In this document: piece after piece, positions 10,701 through 25,700 of the stretch | How positions within the stretch are numbered: the stretch's first letter is position 1 | How the letters are laid out: each line of letters begins with the position of its first letter | Assembly (NCBI GenBank): GCA_002943765.1 | Contig: PQWQ01000011.1 | Coordinates: 744,001-808,000, forward strand | Direction of reading: 5' to 3' | Length of the DNA stretch: 64,000 bases | Origin: Psoroptes ovis | Taxonomy: Eukaryota > Arthropoda > Arachnida > Sarcoptiformes > Psoroptidae | The notes under the pieces: generated by a model | Told to the model about the DNA's origin: nothing | Databases searched by the model: none | Seen by the model: only the letters and a program-made list of their open reading frames with translations | Program-made: the position numbers and the translations under genes

Positions 10701-13700
10701 TCGATGAACTTTGGTTACTTCAAAAATTATTCGTTCATATTTCTATTTGTCAAACGGAAATCAACGGAATAAATCAGTGCGATCAGTGAATCAATGATCA
10801 ATGAGAATAAATTAGTGATAAAACTTCATCACCAAATGGTCAAATGTTGTCATTCGATAATGAGTGTCCAAAGTAAATCAAAAAATATCCGAACAATTAA
10901 AAGTGATAATGATGATAATAATTAGAAATTGAACGAAAAAAAATAATCATAATTTTTACATCACGCAATTTCATTTTTTTTTCTCTTTCCATTTGATTCT
11001 GTTTGAATTTCTGATTTGAGTCAATGATAGAAAAATTAGAAATCAAAAATACAAAATTTTTCCAATTATTTGTCCATTATAATTATCATTATCATTGAAT
11101 CATGATGAACCAAATGCCAAAAAATATCAACCAAAGATAATGGAAAACAGAAGCTAAATGAATAAATTTGAAAATTGTCATTTCCATCATTAAAAAGCGA
11201 GAGAAAAAAAAGAAATTATCCATTTGATGTTTGTCAAATGCTCAACTCAACTCAAACACGACTAAATGAATGAATCAAAATTTGAAGAAAAAATTCATTA
11301 AAAAAGCCTGAAAAATACGCAGAAATTAATTGTTTTTCAATTTCATATGGAATGAATGAATATGGAGCTAGAATGGGAAAAAAATCAAAGGAAAAAACCA
11401 GCAAAAAACCGAAAAAACAAACAGAAAATCATGATCCATTATCTTATTGAACATACATAAATGAATGAATGATAATGATGATAATGATGATTCAAAGATC
11501 TGTTAAAAAATGGAAAATGGAAATGATAATGAAACCAAAATGAAGCATTTTCCAAGCCAATGTGAACATTGAAAACATCGAAAATTCTTTGTTTCTTCAC
11601 ATCAAAAAAAAAAAAAAAAAATATTGAAAAATTTCATTTAATGTCCAGTGATTTATTTGTTTTAAAATGATTATGATGATAATAATAATGATGGAAGCAA
11701 ATGCGATAAAATAAATAAAAAAAAATATAAAACGATTATAAATGTGTGTGTGTGTGTGTGTGCTAAGACCTCAAGAGACCATTAATACTGTAGTGTTTGT
11801 GTGTATGTAATTGTTATTTGTTGTTTGCTCAAATCATTGAAATTATTCTCGATGACAATTGTTTTTTGTTGCTTTCTGTGTGAGGAAACTGTTTGTGATT
11901 CGTTTCATTTTGTTTGTCGTCTTTTCTCGACTTTTTTTTCGAGTCAAAAGAATTAAAACAAATGGCAAATTACAAGTCTAGATTTATGGCCGAAGCAAGG
12001 GTCGTCGAGCGACAACATCTACAGCAACAAAAACGGCAACAACGGCGACAAATCATCATCATTCGGTTTTTTTTTGCTTTTTTTAATTCATAAATCAATG
12101 ACCATCATCGTTTAGAAAGTGGATGTAAAAGAATTTCATTTTTTTATCGTGGAAAAAATGAAATTACAAAAAATATGAGGGAATCGTTTGTCATAGATAA
12201 ATGAAAATTGTGATTGGCTAAAGCTCAGAGACAAATTGGATTCGTTTTTTCTCATTTTTGTTTAACGAATTTCTCTCGACGATTGAAATATCTGCTCCTT
12301 AAAAATTTGGAAGCATTCTATCAATTTATTTCTAAAGATCTCGAAGAATTTTGCCTTTTTTGGTGGTCATTATCGAGTTGTATTTCTTATTTCGATTCAA
12401 GATTATTTCAATTTCAGTTCTGTCTACAGCTTGGCTGCTGATTTTCGTGTCTCCCAGAAATTTTTACACTCTTTTCTCTTAACATTTGATGAAATATCAT
12501 ATACGATAAAGGAAAATATTTTTTTTCAACGAAAGACAGAAAATTCAAAGAAAATAAATTGATTTTCCATTTTTTTCCTTTCTCTCTCGCTATTCAGCCG
12601 AATAATGAAATTTCAATAATTTGTAATTTGCTTTAGATTTTTTATGCGTGGAAAATGATTCTTTGATTAAATTCTGTGATATTTTTTCGTTGGTTGTTTG
12701 AACATCTTTACCCGATTGAAAATACATGCGAAAAACACATCTGAAAATATCTGGAAATAAACGACAACAACAACAGCATCAATATCTTTGACTAATAAAC
12801 TAATAAATTATCAAAAATGAGAGAAATTTGCGGAAATTTTTTTTCCATAAATACGTATGGAAATGATATACGAACTGAGGTAAACAAAATATTTGTTTAT
12901 TTTCAAAAATTTTCTCGGAATTATTATTCCTAAATAACTAATGGAATATTAATTATTAAAAATAAAAAATTGTCATGTTTACCCTACTACACATTGTATC
13001 AATTTGTTTTATAGGGGTAAATGATGAATTTCCATCATCATTATCATCATCCATCAAAATTCTGGAACGGAATAAACACCAGAAAAATGAAAACCCAAAA
13101 AAATTTGATTCAATGAAGCGAAAAATAATTCATTTTTAAAAATGAAAATGATTACGGGAAAATATTATTGAAAATACAGAAAAAAATTCAAAAACTCAAA
13201 ACTGTCATTGTCAACGTGTGTGTATTTTTGCTTTTTTGTTTTGATAATTGGGCGTACAATTTGTGTTGTTTGAAGCGAGTCGATCATCAAATCAAATCAA
13301 AATAACATTCTTGAAAAAAACGTTTTCCGTACTTTTTCGTTCGTATTTCACCAACCAAAAACAATTTTCAATCAAATTAAATCAAATCAACAAAATTAAA
13401 ATGCGAAAAAATTACTATTTTGTCAAAGAAATCCAATTAAGGAAGGTGTTTTTTTCATGATTTCATCGAAAACTAGTGGGAAAAATGATTAAAATTCCAT
13501 TTTTTGTTCGAATCAAATAACTCAAGAACAATAACAACAACAATCAAATCAAATCAAATCATAATAATTTTTGATATTTTTGACACAAATCTTTTTTTCA
13601 ATTTATCCTGAATTTGATTCTGTCGAATATATGGAAGAAAAAAATTCAATTTTTAAGAACAAATAAACGTGGAAAACAAGCGAAAGAGTAAGAAATAAAA

Positions 13701-16700
13701 TACTGCAAATCAATCAGTGATCTTCAGTTATTCATTTTTCTATTGCAAGAAAAATTGGCCGATTGAAGATGAATGAAGGGAAAAAATTTCACGATCTTTT
13801 GCTGTTTGAGACAATTTCACTCACTAATCCTGATTGCTTTGAAATTGAACAGAGAATTATGAGCAGAGAAAAAAATTGAATTCCAATTATCTTTGAGAGA
13901 TTCGACAAAAATGAAATTAAACGAGAAGAATGCAGTGCATATGGATCGTTGAAAAAAATTGAATCTGAAAAAAATGAAATTGAAATTATTATTGAATTTG
14001 TGTTGAAAATATCAAGCAAAAAGCGATTCAAACGATTGAATAAAATGATATGAAACAATTATTACGTAACAATTATCATTTAAATTAAACGGAAGAAATA
14101 ATTGAAACAAACATGTCTCAAAACAAATGAATTTCGTCCATACAAATACATCATCGTCATCGACGACGAAAGACGGAAAAACAAATGAAAAATAATTAAT
14201 TAATCAAATAATTATCATCATTTTTTTTTCAATTTTAATTATCAATTTTTTTATCAAAGAAAATAATGATGATGATAATGATGATTGTCAGAGAGAATCA
14301 ATGAAAATGATGAAATGAAATGATTATTTTCGTTGCATTCAAATGCAATTATATTATTCATTATTTGTATTCCGATTACATTTATAATTAAATTTTCACA
14401 TTTTCATTCATTCATTTGGTCTCCTATTCAATCAATGAAAACATACATTTCGAAATGTTTCGACATGCATTCACCATTGCAAATATGTTTCGATGAAGAC
14501 CTATTCATTTTCATCGATTTAAGCTTCGAAGGAAAATCTTGCGAAATTAATGAAAGATTTTCATCAATTTCTTATTTATATGGGCGATATATTCATTCAT
14601 ACATTTTTTGTTTCAATCAGAAATAAACACACACACGTTTTTTTCTAATGATGAATTCAAAATTAAAAACACATTGGAATGCGGAATGTCCAACACCAAC
14701 ACACACCACACACACCAACACACACACATATTTGACAATTTATTCAATTTGTGTTTATATGTATGAATGTGCATGTTTTTTGTTGGTTTATTTAGCTTAA
14801 AGAGAGAGAGAGAGAGGGACAAAGAAAACATACATATCATACATAAGAAATTATTGGTGGAAAAAAAGATGTGAAAAACAGACATAGCGAAATTCACAAA
14901 CCAAATCAAATCAAATCGACGATAAAAATAAAATTATCATTCATGACACGTATTTTTTTATGTTTTGTTAACATGTTTTAGATGCATTTTTTCTTTTCAT
15001 TTTGAACATATTTTGAACGATTTCTTCTCCTCAAAAAATTTTCTAAATGAATTCAAATTCAAATTTTCATTGAAAATTTTTGATTAAATTTTTTTCCGAA
15101 ATTATTCATTGATACAATCTAACAGTAGCGAAATCAAAAAGCGATAATAATTGAAAATTTAAATGAAATCATTTAAACCATTGGATCATTGATCAAGAAT
15201 TACAAAATGATCTCAAAAATAAGCCAAGAAGAAAATGATTAAAACTTGAAATTTGTGACCAGAAAAATGAATATTCGGTCGAAACATCCAATTAAATGAT
15301 GAAGCATTTTGATTGGTTTCACTTGAAACTCTCCATGGCTTTCATGATTCAATCCTCGATCATCATCATCGAATCGCCCATTGAAAATATTCAAGTTTGT
15401 TTCTATTTTTTTTCTTCACTGAATCAGAGGCCATGATCATTATTAATTTCAATATTAATATTAATAATATCATTATTATCAAGAGAATTAAATAAAATAA
15501 AATAAAAATGAAAATATGTAATATGTAATCTACAAAAAACATCTTGAAATAAAAAAAAATGAACAACATTAAATAGCCTCTACAATTTTTTTATGTAGTT
15601 TTCTTTACCATTGAGTATTCAAGAATTAGTTGTTGACATGGAAAATTTATGTCAAATACATGTTTTTGACATGATAAATGGTTAATATTAGTAGCAACAG
15701 TAGAGGGCCAGCGAGAAATCTTGGAAAATAAAGCAGAAAATTCAAATATTAACAACAACAACAAAAGTCAATGAATGATTTGCAATTTTTCTTCTTGTTT
15801 TTCTGCCATTTATTCTGGATAAACACGCAATGGACAAGAGCAAAATGAAGCAAAAGTGAATGGGAAAAAACATCAATTTTTTATGCCATGTATGAATCAA
15901 CTGAATCAAGTGACATCGACAACAAATATGAACAACAACAACAAACAGCAACGACGACAACAGCTACTGAAAAAGGGCATCGAATTGAATTGAATTAAAT
16001 TGATACACATCTGGATTTTTGTTTATTTTGATTTTTTTTTCTTGTTGTTTTCGTGGACATCAGAGATTTGAAAATGTTTCATTTTTTTCGATCTTTTTTT
16101 TCTGTGAAATTATTCAATCATCGGTCGGATTTTCTTCAGTGAATTATGTTTTCAAAGGAAAAAGTTTTACGAAAAAACAAACATACAAACGAGAATCGTG
16201 AAAATTTTTCTCAAGAATTATGGATTTTCAGAGATTTTTTTCTGAGCAGATTTTCTCAGATTTTCATCAAGAGAATTTTGGGTGTTTTGAGCTCATATTT
16301 TGTGTTACTGTTGGTTTCTCGCAATTAAAAAACAAATAATCGAAATTCAAGGCCGAATTCGGTTTCAAAAAAAGATTAATTTTGCTTAAATTCATTAGCG
16401 AAAATGCCAAAAAAGAGAAGCAATTTCAATTTTTTTATGTAACAAAATATGCAAAAATAAATAATGAGCAAAGTCTACGAGACTTTTGATCGAGTTTTTT
16501 TTTTTACTTTCTTTGGATTTTGTTCAAGAATGACAAAATAATAATTTTGATACTCATTAAAAAAATGAAATTACGCTTAGAAAAATAAATATTAGAAGAG
16601 ATTTTCTCTTTATTTTTATAATTATTATACGAAAATGAAAGAATCATTATATAAAAATAAATATCACACAAGTTTGGTTGATTTAGTCTCAATACAAAAA

Positions 16701-19700
16701 ACAATACACAAGAAACTAAATAATAATGATTATAATCAATTCTTAATGATATGATCAGATTGTTTTTGATTATAAAACAAAGATATTCGATACGAAAGAA
16801 AGGTTCATTTTTCGATCAGAGTTTGAAATTAAAAATATCGTTTAATGATTGCAGAAAAAATAAAAACGAAGAAAGGTTACTGCTAATTATTCTCATCACA
16901 CACAAGCAGACACCAATATACCGTCGTACGCCCTCCACAGATACACCTAATTGACAATATTGAAAATGAAAGTGTTGTAATACGTTGAAAAATTACAAAA
17001 ATATTTTTAATGAGTGAAAATCAATTCAATTCATCAAGAAATTTTCGATTGTGTTTTTGAAGAATTTAATAAATCAATTTTTTCTTAGGCAAAAAATTTC
17101 AATTGAATTCTGGTTTTTTTTACATTTGAATTCTTTGGTACAAAATTCCAATCATCAATGACAACTATCGGCAGTAATAAAACATTAATTTTGAAAATAA
17201 TGTCTTTATAGTAGTAGATTTATTCTATATTATTCATGTATTCATTCAGTAATGTTCGTTTATCTAGAATTGCGAATCGTTCAATCAATTTTCATTCAAT
17301 TCCGCATTGTCTTAATCTCCACGGTGATCTTCAATAGAAAAAAAAATCGAATAACAATAAAATAATAATAATAATAAATGATAACGATCTGATCAATCTA
17401 TCTATTGTAACATCATGAATCAATAATAATAATAATGATAAACGAATCGATCGAGTGAAAATTATCCATAATACTTGATTTGATACGATCAAAAGATCAA
17501 ATCGTACAATCATATCAAATCAAATTATCATCAAATTGAACGATTGAGCGATCGAATGCATTTTGTTTATTCATGGAAAATTTTCACAAAAATCAAATGC
17601 AGTAAAAGGGTGATAATTTCTTCTTTTTTGTGTGAATTTCATACAAAAACAATGATTATTGAATTTTCTACTTTATTTTTTATATTCGATCTCAATCTTT
17701 TTATCACATTTTATCACACAGCAAAGCATTTAATGATAAAATATGAGTTCATTCATTCATTCATCGATTCATTGCAAAGTTTATTATCGAAACTATGCGA
17801 ATCATTTTGAATTTCTCTTGAATTTTCTTAGAATTCTTGAAATTTTTCTTCTCTTATTTGTCAGCTCCATAACTTAACCGATGGAAGCAAATGACAAAAA
17901 ATGGAGAAAATCTCCGAAATCACTTGAAGATGTTTGGAGAAATTCAGAGGAACAAAAAATAGCGAAATTGATGAAATTCCAGCATCAGCAGCAACAACAG
18001 CAGCAATAGACGCCATTGAATTTTGAAATATAAAAAGAAAAAACTAATAACTTTCAATACGCGCAGAGCCTTCAATAACAAAATGACGACGACGACGACA
18101 GATGCTTCACACAAAAATATTTTTTTTTCTCCCTTCAAATTATTTAGACACATTGAAACACATTTGAGACGTTTGAATTTGTGAAGAGCTGAGAAGAGAG
18201 CTGAAAAATAAAGAATAAAAAGCGAACCAATTTGATTCGGGTTGAATGAAATTCAATAAATGATGATATCTATGTTCAAGAGTTTTGGTGCACAAATTTC
18301 TTAAAGAAATCGACGAAAAAATAAGGCGAAAAAACAAAGCGAAAATGATCAAAGAAGTAAAAAAATTGCAATTCACATTTAGCAATTTGTTTTTTGTACA
18401 CAGTCGATAGTACAGTTTGTATTATATCTGCAGTTTCAATTGCAATTTACACAAAAGCAGACTGAAGAAAATTTTACACATAAAATACAAGTGGGAAAAT
18501 GAAATAAAAATAAACCTATTATTATTATTATGATTATCGTTATTAAGAAACGAATATCGAATAATTTCATTTTTAAGAAAAAAAATTTACTTACACACAA
18601 ACAGTATAAAGAAAAACAGATAAAATGAAAATTATCATCATTTACTTTCAATGATAATGAATGTAAAGTGTATGGAAAATTTACTTCCAACCGAAGCAAC
18701 TGTGGAAAAGCAGAGAGAATCAAATTGACCAAAATTTTCGCTTCGAAAATGAATGCTTTTGGACTTTTTTCATTTCAGTTTTTGTATTTGTTTTAATGTA
18801 AAAGAATATTCTCTTTAATTCAGGAATTTTAACAGAAGAAATAAAAAATATGGGGAAAATATTTCCAAAATGAAATGAAAAAGTTCATTTTTTCTGGTCA
18901 TTTTTTTCATTTATAATTTCTCTGCATTTGTTGAAATATGCAAATGATTCAATGTTGAAAATTAGATGAAAATTAGAAAATTCCAGGTTCATCATGGAAT
19001 ATTAAGTTGAATATTTGAAATTATGTACAAATATTCTACAGATATTTCACATTCAACTGTTTATCTCTTGAATTAATGATGATTGAATTAATTTTAAATA
19101 ATATCATCATCATGATCATCATTTGAATGGCTACTGTTTATGTGAATGAATGAATTATCATTCATTAATTTATTTTCAGTAACAACGAAATTATCTTTAT
19201 TGAGTATCATATTATCAAAAATTAAATAATTAATGATTTATTTAATTTTCAATTCATTTCCTTTTATTTTGATATTTTTTTCAACATACAAAACAAACAG
19301 AAACACTGTGCATTATTAGTGATAATTTTTTGTTATATATTTCAAGCAAACAGAACACAAACTAGAAACAAAATATGGAACAAAAACCATTTCATCGTTG
19401 ATAATAGGGATGTTGTAATAATTGTTTCCCATATAAATTACAATTTATAATTCACAATTTGTTAGAATTAAATTAAAAAGCTAAAGAATTTTAGGAAAGT
19501 ATTGAAATTTTTGCGTTGAAATATTTACTCTCTCGATTATTGAATGATTCTGTATTTTGGAAATAGGAAAACTAATATCGTCCATACATTTGATCAAACA
19601 TCCAGTGAACCATTCAATATTTTTAAAATAAAATTAAAAAAATCATCATCATCAATTGTTGATATGGCAAAAATATAGAGGATACGCATTATTAATTTAG

Positions 19701-22700
19701 TATGTTACTTAATATATTATATCTGGGATAAATTATGGATTTTTTCGCTTTGTTTGTTTGTTCATTCGTTCACCAATATTTTTCCTCGGTTTTGTATTGA
19801 ACACAGAATTTGATCCATGTTTTCCTCACAAAAAAAAAATATTTGTGTTGAAAGATAACGGATTTTTTCCGAGAAAAACATTATAATCGAAGAATGGAAT
19901 GTTACAGATTTGAAATTTGAAATTAAAAATTCAAATCAATATGAAATGATAATGTATTCCATATTTCATACTAAAGACTGAGAAAACTTCCAATCATTAT
20001 TTGCTGGTTTCGAAGCCGAAATTCATCGTGAGAAGACATTTTGAAATTTTGACCATTTATCATTCGTTTTTCATGAAAAATAAAAATTCACAAAAATTAA
20101 TTACGATGAAATGATCAATTATTTTGTGGCTATTATGACACAAATGCAAATGATTTATAATATAAACTATTTATTATTATCATAATAATTTTTTCAATGT
20201 TAGCATTTCACACACAAATCACACAATCAAAGAATGAAAAAAAAAAATCAAATACACCTTTTTGTGTAATTTTAATTCAATTGAAGTTCAATTTTTTTTT
20301 TCGGTCATTCAATTGAATTTCCAAAACAAAATAATTCAAATATTATTATTATTGTTAATTTTAATGATATAATTTATTGATAATTGATGAATATAAAATT
20401 AATAGTTTAAATAATGAAATAAAAACAGAGCAATTAAATAAAAATGAAAATCACAAAATCATTGATGACAGTAGTAAACATCGATTGAGCCAATATAACA
20501 AGCGCAGCGTTTATATACGCCAGATCAGCACTAAGACACGCATGTTTGATAAACAGTCATAGTTGAACTTAACACTCCCCCGTTTATCAAACATCTTGGA
20601 CCATATTCCAAATTCGCAATAATCGTTCATGTTTAATGCACGTTAACGGTTTTGTAAGCCAGTCAGCTGCTTGTTTAGATGATTCTATCCAATCTACATC
20701 GATGACATTATTTTGTATTAACTGACGTATCATATGGTATTTGATTTCAATGTGCTTGAGTTTAGACGGAATACAATGTTGGTTTAATTGAGCCAAGGTT
20801 GACTGGTTGTCAATAAATATAGTCGGCTTGTTTACTTGAATATTGATTTCTTTTAAAAGATTGATAATGAACATTAGATGTTTTGCACAAGTAGATGCTG
20901 AAATATATTCTGCCTCTGCGGTATTGTCTACAATTAGTTTTTGTGTCTTCGTCTTCCATAGTATTGGACCATTCAGCATAACTACCCAACCAGCTGTTGT
21001 TTTTCTGTCGTCTTTACGGCCCGCTAGATCTGCATCAGAAAAAGCCAATAGTTTAAGATCTGTTTTACCTCCCAATTCGATACCAACATCAACTGTTGCT
21101 TTGAGGTATCTGAATACTCGTTTAATAGCCAACACATGTATTTCCATAGGTTTAGTCACAAAACGTGCTAACATTGATACGGCAAAGCATATATCAGGTC
21201 GGGTTTTGCATGATAAATATAAAAGCGATCCAATCGCTTGCCGATATGGGAAATCATTATTTTCTATCGAATTTTCATACATATCATCTAGAGTACAAGG
21301 TGACTTCGAGGATTTACACATTTCCATACCAAACGTTTTCAACTTTTCCAATACATATTTGGATTGTGTCAAATAAATTTTTCGTTGTTCACGATTTCGT
21401 CTAAATTCGAAACCCACGTAAACGTTGGTCTGGATTTCATTAACTTTGAAACATTCATTCAAATGATTGAACACATCTTTAGGCACATTAGGGTTCGTTG
21501 AGCAAATTATTCCGTCGTCAACATACAACATGATCAATGTCAATGATTTGTCGATATATTTAAAGTAAAAACATGGATCGTACGCGGATGCAATAAAACC
21601 ATAGTCTGTAACAACATCATTAAATCGAGCATTCCACGCCTTAGGACTTTCTCTTAGGCCATATAAACCACGTTTCAGTTTGCAAACTCGGCCACTACTA
21701 TCGTCAAAGCCAATAGGTTGTTCTATGTACACATCATGATTGATGAAGCCATTCAGGAATGCCGTCGAAACATCAAATTGTATCATAGTCATATCATAAG
21801 TCGCTATTAGACTGAATGTTAACCGAATAGTATCAGCGTTAATTACAGGAGCGAAATTGTCCATACTGTCGTCGTTTGATTGAAAGCCACGTGCCACTAA
21901 GCAACTTTTATAGCGACCATCATCTTTTATTTTATATAACCACTTTACGGATATTACATTGACACCAACTGGTTTTGTCACCAGATCCCATGTTTGGTTT
22001 TCAATGAGTGCATTATATTCTTCTTGCATAGATTCTTTCCATTTGTATGATTCAATTGAATTTAAAGCTTCATCATATGTATTTGGTGCACCAATAAAAC
22101 CGGCAAATTTTCTCAACGATTTTAATCTTTCTTCGTTTACTTCATATTTTTTATTTTTAGCGCCTAATGGGCGGCCAGGACGATGACTAGTGTCATTTGA
22201 CGATTCCATATTGGTAGCCGGTAATTCAGTTTCATCGTTTTCTTCTTGGTCAGATTTCTCATTAGTGACCGGTTGATTGATTGATGGTTGGTTGTGTTCG
22301 AAAGTTATCGTTTTGGACATCGGTTCTTCCATCCATATCACGGATGATGATAATTCAATGGTTCTGCGTTGTTTCGAAAAACATCGATATATTGATTCGC
22401 CTTCATATCCCACCAAAATGACTGGTATTGTCTTGCTCTCAAATTTGTTCGTACCTTTTATCAGCATCTGTCCTGATGTTCCAAATATTCGAAGATTGGA
22501 CACGTCTGGTTTACGACCAAACCAGACTGTGTATGGTACATTACCTGATGAATTCAACGTTCGATTTTGGGTATAGACTGTTTGATTTACTGCTTCGTCC
22601 CAAAGATATTTTGGCAATTTCTTATTAATTAAAGACGCTGTGGCATGTTCAATAATTGTTCTTATATTTCGTTCTGCCTTGCCATTTTGTTGTGGCGTTC

Positions 22701-25700
22701 CAACAGTGGCAAACTGATGCACAATACCGTTTTGTTCAATTATCGCTTGGAAGCTATTCGATTTGAATTCAGTTCCACAATCACTGCGGACGCATTTCAC
22801 TTCATTACCTGTTTCCAACTTTATTTCGTTCAATAGTCGTTTGAATTTGTTTGTTATTTCGGTACGATCTCTCATAAATCTTATCTTAATGTACCCAGAT
22901 AATTCGTCAACTGCTATAAGAAAATAACGATTATTGTGTATTGACGGTTCTTGAATGTACCCGCCAATGTCTAAATGGATAAATTCACCAGATTTCACAT
23001 GATACCTCATACTTGATTTTGGATGCACAAATTCAGTCATTTTACCATTACAACAGGATATGCAATAATTCATGTCGTCGTCTAACTTATTCGGTAATCC
23101 ATCGACCATTGATTGACTAACCATTTTTCGAATCGTGTTTTTACTAATGTGATTAAAACGTTCATGCCAGGTTGATACGTTGTTGATTAATGTGGCACAA
23201 GCAATTTGCTTAAGTGGAAAACGAGCACGAATCTCGTATACATTCTTATATACTGTCGACCGATCGGCGTACATTAACGGTTCATAGTCACGATAGACGA
23301 TGATGCATTTCTTCTCTAATAATGCTTTAATATCTTCATCAACAGCTAATTGACCCAGTGACACAAGGTTCATTTCCGAGTCCTCAGCCAGCAGAGCATT
23401 CTCTAATACAAGTGGACGCCAAGAATTGCCATCATGTACTTCAAATTTCACGGTGCCAACAGCTGTTGCATTCACAATACCACCTGGTGTCGTTAATTTA
23501 TCATTAACCATACCTTTGATCTCAGAAAAATATGTTCTGTCATTGAAGGTATGCTGACTGCATGCATTATCGGCAAACATGCGGCAATACTTGTATTTGT
23601 TATCAATCATGGTTGTGCTCGTACTTTAATTTTTGCATTTTTTCATATTACCATTAAGTGTCTTCATTTGAAATTTTTGTTTAATTTTAGACGGACCCTG
23701 TCTCCATTTGTTACTATCTTCATCTTCATCGTCATCTTCATCATCTTGCATAGGACAATTCCGTTTGATATGTCCGATTTTATGGCACCTATAACATCGT
23801 ACAATATTTCTTTTCCGTGCCATGGCTAATATATTTCTGTTTTCTTTATCATTGATCTCGTTGTTCTTCTCAGCTCTACTTTGTGATCGATCAACCTGAT
23901 CCATTACCAATGATTCTAACATGTTAACTGAAACTTCCATATTATTTTTGCGCATAGTCAATACCGAATTAATTATGCTGTCATACTGACTTGGCATTAT
24001 TGTCATAATTTTTGAGCACAGTTCATTTTCTTGCATTGCTCTACCACATGTTTTCAATTCGGCTGCTGTTGACCTGATCAAGGCAAACGTTTCAGGAACA
24101 TTGTCATCATTCCATTTGATCGAATACAGTCGCATCAATAATCGATCTAATCTCTCATTAGATGCACCTTTGTGAAATTCATTCAGGCTTTCAAATATAG
24201 CACGGGCTGAATCACACGAACTAATACGTTGATAATTTTGTTCGTCTATTGAATTATACAATAGTAATTTTGCCTGTGAGTCCAATTGATCATCATATTT
24301 TTCCTCTGCTTTAATTGGCAATACATATTTGAGCAAGCCTTTGCCTTTTAATGCTGCTGTTATTTCATTATACCATCTACCGTATGTGGATGATGATAGC
24401 ACAGTGACGCGTAAGTTGCTTGGGTCCATAACCTGTTAATTTTAATGATATAATTTATTGATAATTGATGAATATAAAATTAATAGTTTAAATAATGAAA
24501 TAAAAACAGAGCAATTAAATAAAAATGAAAATCACAAAATCATTGATGACAGTAGTAAACATCGATTGAGCCAATATAACAAGCGCAGCGTTTATATACG
24601 CCAGATCAGCACTAAGACACGCATGTTTGATAAACAGTCATAGTTGAACTTAACAATTATTATTAATATATTCCTCGACAGAATCTGGGTGTGGAAACAA
24701 ACTTACCAACTTGATCATTATTATTATTATTATCATATAATTTGTTATTTTCATTGTTATTATATGATCATCATTCTATTTGCAATATGTTTGCATTTTA
24801 ATTTTGATTTCAATCATTCAATTTTTTTTCATGGCAAAACAAACGAATTATTGCTTTTGAAACAAGCAAAGAAATGCTTTTGATTTTCCCAATTTTTTTT
24901 CTATGAATAAATATGGTTTTTTTTTGAAAAGAATGGAAACATATTTTTCAAAGTCATTATTTGTTATTGAAGAAAATGTATCAATTTTTTTTTATTCTTC
25001 TTGTTTCCATACATTTTTCAATACCAAATTATGAACATTTATTTTGTTCGTGTTAATAAAATAAAATAAATGACAATCAATTCAATGATTTCAAATATTA
25101 ATAATGATAATGAAATTTTTGAAAAAGTATTAATAATAATAATCATAGCAATGATGAATGAATATCAATTGTTTTCGAGCCTTATGTCTACACAATTCTT
25201 TGAGTTCTCGATGGAAAATAAGAATTTGACTTTTGCTCAATATTCATCGGTTCAAATATTTATAAAAAGGAAATTTTATGCCGAGAATTGCGGCTATTCC
25301 TCGGCTATTTTCGTGTCATTTCAGAATTTTATTCAAATTTCATTGCACTTTGAAAACTTTCATTTGAAAAATGAGAAAAAAATGGTCTCGATTCTCTCTC
25401 GAAGCATTAAATTGTGTTATTGATATTCTATTACTATTCAATTATTATTATTATTATTATTATTATTGATACATTATGGACATTTTACTCTCAATTTCAA
25501 GAGTTCAAAAGCTCAGATTTTTTTGCATTTTTCCTACATTTCATTTGAAATGATACACAAACAGCACATACACACGCACACATACTCAATAAGATAAACA
25601 AATAAAACATTTTATATTTCATTTCGATTTCATTTCAATTTTATTCCATTTATTTTCTTCGGTTGTTCTTTTAGCCATATCTGAATTGTGTTTAAAATAA

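Larger units (their letters stand above)
5508..20352. other. Left part of the 26-kb Dscam intron
   Basis: About 14.8 kb of AT-rich sequence with no supported exon on either strand. It holds simple repeats (GAT, AAT, CAA and CAG runs; CAG at 8620-8642; a T run at 7447-7464), a 13-bp hairpin at 8546-8578, and short open frames that look like chance. I searched for a second copy of the GNSALLRC-type Ig2 exon and saw none. Confidence 0.6.
20353..24655 (-). mobile_element. Complete Ty1/copia LTR retrotransposon, 4303 bp
   Basis: The element has two 222-bp LTRs that read identical base for base, a 5-bp target duplication, a primer-binding site, a polypurine tract, and gag and pol without frameshifts. 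Transcription runs leftwards, so the right LTR is the 5' one. Identical LTRs mean very recent insertion. It lies in the 26-kb Dscam intron in the same orientation as the gene, so its promoter and polyadenylation signals act in the sense direction. The only possible defect is one TAA between gag and pol, in the same frame. Confidence 0.93.

Noticed and set aside
12214..12441. 75-codon plus-strand open frame in the Dscam intron.
   Set aside because: No recognisable domain, no start context, and composition like its surroundings.
20377..20562. 61-codon plus-strand frame, repeated at 24458-24643.
   Set aside because: It is the antisense strand of the LTRs, and identical only because the LTRs are.
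20843..21376. 177-codon plus-strand frame.
   Set aside because: Antisense shadow of copia pol.
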